This document shows positions 7,671 through 12,064 of a stretch of DNA of 12,064 nucleotides, one piece after another. The DNA lies in NCBI GenBank assembly GCA_040384625.1, contig JAZKIW010000157.1:1-12064 (forward strand), given 5' to 3'. Below the pieces are notes generated by a model. That model did no database searches, was not told the origin of the DNA, and saw only the letters and a program-made list of their open reading frames with translations. Numbering within the stretch: the stretch's first letter is position 1; every line of letters starts with the position of its first letter. The position numbers and the translations under genes were made by a program. Source of the stretch: CADEEN01 sp040384625 (lineage in GTDB: Bacteria > Pseudomonadota > Gammaproteobacteria > Burkholderiales > Burkholderiaceae_C).

Positions 7671-7703
7671 CGGGGTTGATCACAGCGCGCCAACGCCTCT
7701 GCC

Positions 7704-8654
7704 ATGAACCAGCTCGACCAGCTCAAGCAGTACACGACCGTGGTTGCCGACACCGGCAACTTCAAGCAATTGGCGCAGTTCGCCCCGCGCGACGCGACCA
7801 CCAACCCTTCGCTGATCCTGAAAGCCGTGCAGCAGGCCGAGTACGCGCCGTTGCTGGCCGATGCGGTGGCGGCAAAGAAAAGCCGGCCGCTCGAGCGCAT
7901 CGTCGACGAGGTCCTGGTGCGCTTCGGTCTGGAGATCCTCAAGGTGGTGCCGGGCCGCGTCAGCACCGAGGTCGATGCCCGGCTGAGCTTCGATGCGGCC
8001 AGCAGCATCGCGCGCGCGCACCAGCTGATCTCGCTGTACGAGCGCGCCGGGGTGGGCCGCGAGCGGGTGTTGATCAAGCTGGCCGCCACCTGGGAGGGGA
8101 TCCAGGCGGCGAAGGCCCTGGAGCACGAAGGCATCCACTGCAACCTGACCCTGCTGTTCGCCTTCTGCCAGGCCGTGGCCTGCGGCGAGGCCGGCGTGAC
8201 CCTGATCTCGCCCTTCGTCGGGCGCATCCATGACTGGCACAAGAAGGCGGCCGGTGCCGCCTGGGACGACGCGGCTATGGCGGGAGGCAACGACCCCGGG
8301 GTCAAATCGGTCGCGCAGATCTACACCTACTACAAGCATTACGACATCGCCACTGAGGTGATGGGTGCGAGCTTTCGCAACGTCGGTCAGATCCTCGCGC
8401 TGGCCGGGTGTGACCTGTTGACCATCAGCCCCGATCTGCTGGCGCAATTGCAGGCGTCCGAAGCGCCGGTGCCGCGTGTCCTGGATCCCGGCCAGGCGCG
8501 CAGTGCGGACCTGCACGCGTTCAGCTTCAACGAGGCTGCATTCCGCTACGCGCTGAACGACGATGCGATGGCCAGCGACAAGCTGGCCGAAGGCATCCGC
8601 GCCTTCGCCGCCGACGCGGCCAAGCTCGACAAGCTGATCGAGGGCCTGAAGTGA
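7704..8654 (+). CDS. tal: Transaldolase
   Basis: Transaldolase moves a dihydroxyacetone unit between sugar phosphates (sedoheptulose 7-phosphate plus glyceraldehyde 3-phosphate to erythrose 4-phosphate plus fructose 6-phosphate) in the cytoplasmic pentose phosphate pathway. The 316 residues match the E. coli TalB type (317). Motifs: VVADTGN with Asp16, the signature ATTNPSL (31-37), STEVDARLS with Glu89, the Schiff-base lysine in VLIKLAATWEGI (Lys125), HCNLTLLFAF (145-154), and ISPFVGRIHDW (168-178). It begins a plus-strand operon, overlapping pgi by 4 bases. Its product fructose 6-phosphate is the substrate of Pgi, so the gene pair works in sequence. Confidence 0.96.
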   Translation: MNQLDQLKQYTTVVADTGNFKQLAQFAPRDATTNPSLILKAVQQAEYAPLLADAVAAKKSRPLERIVDEVLVRFGLEILKVVPGRVSTEVDARLSFDAASSIARAHQLISLYERAGVGRERVLIKLAATWEGIQAAKALEHEGIHCNLTLLFAFCQAVACGEAGVTLISPFVGRIHDWHKKAAGAAWDDAAMAGGNDPGVKSVAQIYTYYKHYDIATEVMGASFRNVGQILALAGCDLLTISPDLLAQLQASEAPVPRVLDPGQARSADLHAFSFNEAAFRYALNDDAMASDKLAEGIRAFAADAAKLDKLIEGLK

Positions 8655-10249
8655 CGTTCCCGCGCTGCGACGAGACGACGGCCTGGGCCGCCTTAAAAGG
8701 GCACTACGAAGCCCATGGACGCGACTTCGACCTGCGCGAGGCCTTCGCGCGCGACCCGGGGCGCGCCGCGGCCCTGTCGTTCGACGCGCCCGAAGTGTTT
8801 GCCGACCTGTCGAAGAACCGCCTCGACAGCGCGAGCCTGAAGTTCCTGCTCGAACTGGCGCGCGAGTGCGGAATCGAAGCGCGCCGCAACGACATGTTCG
8901 CCGGCGCGGCGATCAACACGACCGAGGGCCGTGCCGTGCTGCACACCGCCTTGCGCGCACCGCGCGGCGAAGGGCCATTCAGTGAAGAGGTGCATGCCGT
9001 CCTCGACGCGATGCTGGCCTACGCCGAAAGTGTGCGAAACACGGTGGTCAGCGGGATCCGCCACGTCGTCAACATCGGCATCGGCGGCAGCGACCTCGGG
9101 CCGCAGATGGTGGTGCCGGCGCTCGATGTCTACGGTCATGCCGAACTGACACTGCATTTCGTCAGCAATGTCGACGGACACGATCTGACGCGCGTGCTGC
9201 GCCGCTTGTCGCCGGCCGACACCCTGTTCATCGTGGCCTCGAAGACCTTCACGACCCAGGAAACGATGGCCAACGCGCAGGCGGCGCGCGACTGGTTCCT
9301 GGCCCAGGGCGGCCAGGACATTGCGCGCCACTTCGTCGCCACCACCACCAATGTCGAAGCCGCGGCGCGCTTCGGCATCAGCACGACGTTCGGCTTCTGG
9401 GATTGGGTCGGTGGACGCTACTCGCTGTGGAGCGCCATCGGGTTGCCGATTGCCATCGCCATCGGGGCCGAGAACTTCCGCGCCCTGCTGGCCGGCGCGC
9501 ACGCGATGGACCGCCACTTCGCGACGGCACCGCTCGAGCGCAACCTGCCAGTGCTGCTGGGACTGCTCGACGTCTGGTACCGCAACTTCCATGGTTTCAC
9601 GAGTCGCTCAGTTGCGCCTTACCACCAGGGCTTGGCCCGCCTGCCGGCCTACCTGCAGCAGCTTGAAATGGAGAGCAATGGCAAGCGAGTGGACATGAGC
9701 GGCGCTGCGCTGCCGCTGGCGACCAGCCCGGTGATCTGGGGCGAGCCCGGCACCAATGGCCAGCATGCCTATTTCCAGATGCTGCACCAGGGCAGCGACG
9801 TGATCCCGGTTGAGTTCATCGCGGTAAGGAAGCCGAGCCACACCCTGGCCGACCAACACGCCAAGCTGCTCGCCAACTGCCTGGCCCAGAGCCAGGCGCT
9901 GATGCTGGGGAAGACCCCGGCCGAGGCCCAAGGCGAGAACGCGCCCACGGCCGGCGCGGCGATCGACGCGCGCACGCTGGCTTCGCACCGCAGCTTTCCC
10001 GGCAACCGGCCCAGCACCACGCTCGTGCTGGATGCGCTGACGCCGCGCTCGCTCGGGGCCTTGGTCGCGATGTATGAGCACCGCGTGTTCTGCAGCGGTG
10101 CGCTGTGGGGCATCAGCAGCTTCGATCAATGGGGCGTCGAGCTCGGCAAGGCCCTGGCCAGCCAGTTGCTGCCGCGCTTGGCGTCGGGCGACACGACGGG
10201 CCTGGATGGCTCGACCGCAACCCTGTTGGCGCGGCTCAGGGCGCCATGA
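8651..10249 (+). CDS. pgi: Glucose-6-phosphate isomerase
   Basis: Pgi interconverts glucose 6-phosphate and fructose 6-phosphate in the cytoplasm. The 532 residues fit the bacterial long form (about 540-550). Motifs: NIGIGGSDLGP (141-151), SKTFTTQET (197-205), PGI signature 1 DWVGGRYSLWSAIG (251-264) with Arg256, catalytic Glu341 in MESNGK, His372 in NGQHAYFQ, and signature 2 GISSFDQWGVELGK (487-500) ending in catalytic Lys500. The start is GTG at 8651 within a GTGA overlap with the tal stop; GAGGG at 8640-8644 is a suitable ribosome binding site 6 bases upstream. The stop overlaps the HAD gene by an ATGA. With zwf nearby, this cluster controls the split of glucose 6-phosphate between glycolysis/gluconeogenesis and the oxidative route. 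Confidence 0.97.
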   Translation: MTFPRCDETTAWAALKGHYEAHGRDFDLREAFARDPGRAAALSFDAPEVFADLSKNRLDSASLKFLLELARECGIEARRNDMFAGAAINTTEGRAVLHTALRAPRGEGPFSEEVHAVLDAMLAYAESVRNTVVSGIRHVVNIGIGGSDLGPQMVVPALDVYGHAELTLHFVSNVDGHDLTRVLRRLSPADTLFIVASKTFTTQETMANAQAARDWFLAQGGQDIARHFVATTTNVEAAARFGISTTFGFWDWVGGRYSLWSAIGLPIAIAIGAENFRALLAGAHAMDRHFATAPLERNLPVLLGLLDVWYRNFHGFTSRSVAPYHQGLARLPAYLQQLEMESNGKRVDMSGAALPLATSPVIWGEPGTNGQHAYFQMLHQGSDVIPVEFIAVRKPSHTLADQHAKLLANCLAQSQALMLGKTPAEAQGENAPTAGAAIDARTLASHRSFPGNRPSTTLVLDALTPRSLGALVAMYEHRVFCSGALWGISSFDQWGVELGKALASQLLPRLASGDTTGLDGSTATLLARLRAP

Positions 10250-10875
10250 GCCGGCGCACGATCGTCTTCGATGTCGGCGGCGTGCTGGTCCACTGGCAGC
10301 CGCTCGAATTGATGCGCCAGGTCTTGCCAGCGCAGGCGCACGACGCGCCCAGTGCCAAGGCGGTCGCGGCAGCGGTTTTCCAGACCTTTTCGCCGACGGC
10401 CGACTGGGCTCAGTTCGACCTCGGACGCATCGAACCCGAGGCCCTGGCGCAGCGCATCGCGGTTCGGACCGGCTATCCCCTGCAAGGCCTGCGGGCCCTG
10501 ATCGCCGCGATTCCTGAACACATCCAGCCGATGCCCACCAGCCTGGCCCTGCTCGAGCGCGTGCGGGCGGCGGGGCACCGCTTGGCTCTGCTGTCCAACA
10601 TGCCCATCCCCTATGCCGATCACCTGGAGGCGCGGCACCCGTGCTTCGGCTGGTTCGAGGCGCGCGTGTTCTCGGGCCGCGTCGGGCTGATCAAGCCCGA
10701 GCGCGCGATGTTCGACCATGCCCGCGATGCGATGGCGCTGGACCTCGACCGGGCCTTGTTCATCGACGATCACGCCGGCAACATCGAAGCGGCGCAGGCC
10801 AGTGGCTGGCAAGCGATGTTGTTCGAGAACGCGGCGCAGTGCGAAGGCGAGTTGCGCCGCCGCGGCTGGCTCTGA
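10246..10875 (+). CDS. HAD-superfamily (subfamily IA) phosphatase, YihX-like
   Basis: A 209-residue haloacid-dehalogenase-fold hydrolase, probably a phosphatase acting on a small sugar phosphate. Motif I is VFDVGGVLVHW: nucleophile Asp9 is present, but the usual second Asp (position 11) is Gly, as in YihX-like and epoxide-hydrolase-like IA members. Motif II is LLSNMP with Ser117, motif III is LIKPE with Lys150, motif IV is LFIDDHAGNIEAA with Asp174-Asp175. A helical cap lies between motifs I and II. The ATG at 10246 overlaps the pgi stop (ATGA), so coupled translation is likely, and a role linked to glucose phosphates is an inference. E. coli YihX hydrolyses alpha-glucose 1-phosphate; that substrate is only a suggestion here. 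The stop directly abuts that of the convergent peptidase gene (TGATCA, 10873-10878). Confidence 0.88.
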   Translation: MSRRTIVFDVGGVLVHWQPLELMRQVLPAQAHDAPSAKAVAAAVFQTFSPTADWAQFDLGRIEPEALAQRIAVRTGYPLQGLRALIAAIPEHIQPMPTSLALLERVRAAGHRLALLSNMPIPYADHLEARHPCFGWFEARVFSGRVGLIKPERAMFDHARDAMALDLDRALFIDDHAGNIEAAQASGWQAMLFENAAQCEGELRRRGWL

Positions 10876-11958
10876 TCAGTCCGTCAACCCGCGCACGGCC
10901 TGTCGAGAGGCCTCGAAGGCTTGTTCGACGATGCGCTGCTTCCATGCGTCGGTGTCGGTGTAGAACGCATCGCGCACGCGCTGCTTGATCGCCGCACCCT
11001 GCGCCGCCTCGGCCTCGGGGTGGATCTCGAGCCAGTGGTCGCCGCGCAGCGCGTCGATCACCTCCGGCACCGGCACGGTGCCGTACTCGAGCGCGATGCC
11101 GGTGTATTCGGCCTGCGCGCACTCCTGGTCCGCCGCCGTCCACATCAGGCCCGACAGCAGGGCCGAGGTCGAGCTGCCGTCGTAGATCGAGGTCACCTCG
11201 GGGCCCCACCAGGCGCGGGCCCGAGCCAGCGCGCTGTCGTCGTCGCGGCAGGCGAAGATGCGCTCGCCGTGGCCGCTCGGGCCCAGGCCGGTGTGCAGGT
11301 CGATCCAGCCCAGGCGGCGGCAGCGCCGGCCATGCTCCTGCAGCACGTGGCGCAGCGTGACGTTGCTCCAGGTCGGATTGATGCCGCCATAGAACAGGCC
11401 CTGCGGGTGGCCGTGCTGTCCGCTGGTGATCGCTGTCTGCAGCGCGCGCTCGCCGTGGCTCGCCGCGTAGTGATGCAGGCGGGCCTGAGCCTCGGCCGGC
11501 GGCGGCCAAGTGGCCGGCACCACGGCCTGGGCCAGTTCGTCGTAGCCCGGATTGGCCGGCAGCGGCCGCGCGAAGTCATGGAAATTTCGGTTCAGGTCGA
11601 CGCCTTCGTGGGTCACCCGACGCAGCCAGGAGAAGCCGTAGGGATTGAGCGCGTGCACATAGAGCACCGCGACATCGTGCTGGCGCAGCTGGGCATGCCA
11701 GGCGGCGTCGCGAAGCAGGGCCACCTGCACACCCGAGCCGCAAAAGCCCTCGACCCCGTGGCAGGCGCTGGTGATGAGCAGCAGGGCTGCTGCGTCGCGC
11801 GCGCCTTCGCGCACCACGTCCATTGACAGCGCTTCGCCGTCGCGGCCGAGCATCGGGTGCAAATGGCTCTCGGCGTCCAGTCCAGCAGCCTCGGTTGCGC
11901 TCAGGAATTTGGCGCGGGCCTCGGCATAGGTCGGCGCGAAGCAGTCGCTAAAGCTCAT
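10876..11958 (-). CDS. DUF2817 family M14-like zinc metallopeptidase
   Basis: A 360-residue protein of the DUF2817 family, related to M14 carboxypeptidases and succinylglutamate desuccinylase-type enzymes. The zinc-site pattern is complete: HGVE (His67 and Glu70, HxxE) after ITSAC, the substrate-binding DLNRNFHDF (121-129), a third zinc ligand His222 in WIDLHTGLGPSGHGE, and catalytic Glu291 in ALEYGT. No signal peptide is seen, so it is probably cytoplasmic. The ATG at 11958 is preferred; an upstream in-frame start at 12006 would place 16 residues inside the preceding gene and lacks support. No clear Shine-Dalgarno is seen. It starts 2 bases after the stop of an M20 amidohydrolase gene, so the two are probably co-transcribed and may both cleave peptide or N-acyl bonds. 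The true substrate is unknown. Confidence 0.87.
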   Translation of the reverse strand: MSFSDCFAPTYAEARAKFLSATEAAGLDAESHLHPMLGRDGEALSMDVVREGARDAAALLLITSACHGVEGFCGSGVQVALLRDAAWHAQLRQHDVAVLYVHALNPYGFSWLRRVTHEGVDLNRNFHDFARPLPANPGYDELAQAVVPATWPPPAEAQARLHHYAASHGERALQTAITSGQHGHPQGLFYGGINPTWSNVTLRHVLQEHGRRCRRLGWIDLHTGLGPSGHGERIFACRDDDSALARARAWWGPEVTSIYDGSSTSALLSGLMWTAADQECAQAEYTGIALEYGTVPVPEVIDALRGDHWLEIHPEAEAAQGAAIKQRVRDAFYTDTDAWKQRIVEQAFEASRQAVRGLTD

Positions 11959-11960
11959 GG

Positions 11961-12064
11961 TCAGCGCTGCGGGTCGGCCAGCCACGCCTCGGCCAGGCGT
12001 ACCCACATCGTCGCGCCGAGCGGGATCAGGTCGTCGTTGAAGTCGTAGCTCGGGTTGTGCAGCA
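11961..12064 (-). CDS. M20-family amidohydrolase (hippurate hydrolase-like), C-terminal fragment cut by window edge
   Basis: The minus-strand frame open to the right edge encodes the last 33 residues of a protein, with LHNPSYDFNDDLIPLGA followed by WVRLAEAWLA and a TGA stop. The HNPxYDFNDxxIPxGA pattern is the usual C-terminus of M20 peptidases of the amidohydrolase/hippurate hydrolase type, which use a two-metal site to split N-acyl amino acids. The catalytic part lies outside the window, so activity cannot be checked. It precedes the DUF2817 gene by 2 bases. Confidence 0.8.
   Translation of the reverse strand, partial: LHNPSYDFNDDLIPLGATMWVRLAEAWLADPQR

Noticed and set aside
8693..9592. 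299-codon minus-strand frame inside pgi
   Set aside because: Antisense to pgi; composition is typical of a GC-driven shadow frame.
10105..10245. Upstream extension of the HAD gene
   Set aside because: It would overlap pgi by 145 bases; the ATG at 10246 starts just before motif I and has a typical ATGA overlap.
10921..11826. 301-codon plus-strand frame inside the DUF2817 gene
   Set aside because: Antisense to a gene with an intact metallopeptidase motif set.

Overview
The window reads as a chromosomal segment of a high-GC betaproteobacterium, most likely Burkholderiales of the Rubrivivax/Leptothrix/Ideonella kind. The grounds are protein style, gene order (gltD followed by an mla operon that includes mlaA; zwf-hexR divergent from tal-pgi) and codon use. 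No database search was possible. It is densely coding: eleven complete genes and two genes cut by the window edges. No gene-free stretch exceeds about 115 bases. I see no rRNA, tRNA, mobile element, CRISPR array or phage gene.

Positions 1-1343 hold the 3' part of gltD, the small subunit of NADPH glutamate synthase. Positions 1449-5268 hold a complete maintenance-of-lipid-asymmetry (Mla) operon in the order mlaF-mlaE-mlaD-mlaA-mlaC-mlaB, with short gaps or overlaps between most genes. Together they encode the inner-membrane MlaFEDB ABC complex, the periplasmic phospholipid carrier MlaC and the outer-membrane component MlaA. Having MlaA in the same operon puts the whole pathway in one transcription unit. 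This MlaA has a signal peptide but no lipobox cysteine.

Positions 5250-10875 hold a central-carbon cluster. On the minus strand, zwf (glucose-6-phosphate dehydrogenase) is followed 2 bases later by hexR (a MurR/RpiR-family HTH-SIS repressor). On the plus strand, tal (transaldolase), pgi (glucose-6-phosphate isomerase) and a HAD phosphatase form an overlapping, probably translationally coupled operon. The 115-base divergent region between zwf and tal holds a HexR-type inverted repeat (7588-7602) at the predicted zwf transcription start, and two promoter-like elements whose -35 boxes lie back to back. This gives a simple circuit in which HexR represses zwf and its own gene until a sugar-acid phosphate (KDPG in characterised homologues) releases it.

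Positions 10876-12064 on the minus strand hold an M14-like DUF2817 metallopeptidase, and upstream of it the last 33 codons of an M20-family amidohydrolase. The two are 2 bases apart and probably form an operon.

The window looks like ordinary, well-conserved core genome. I found no undescribed system. The points most worth a second look are the HexR operator architecture, the non-lipoprotein MlaA, and the HAD phosphatase coupled to pgi.
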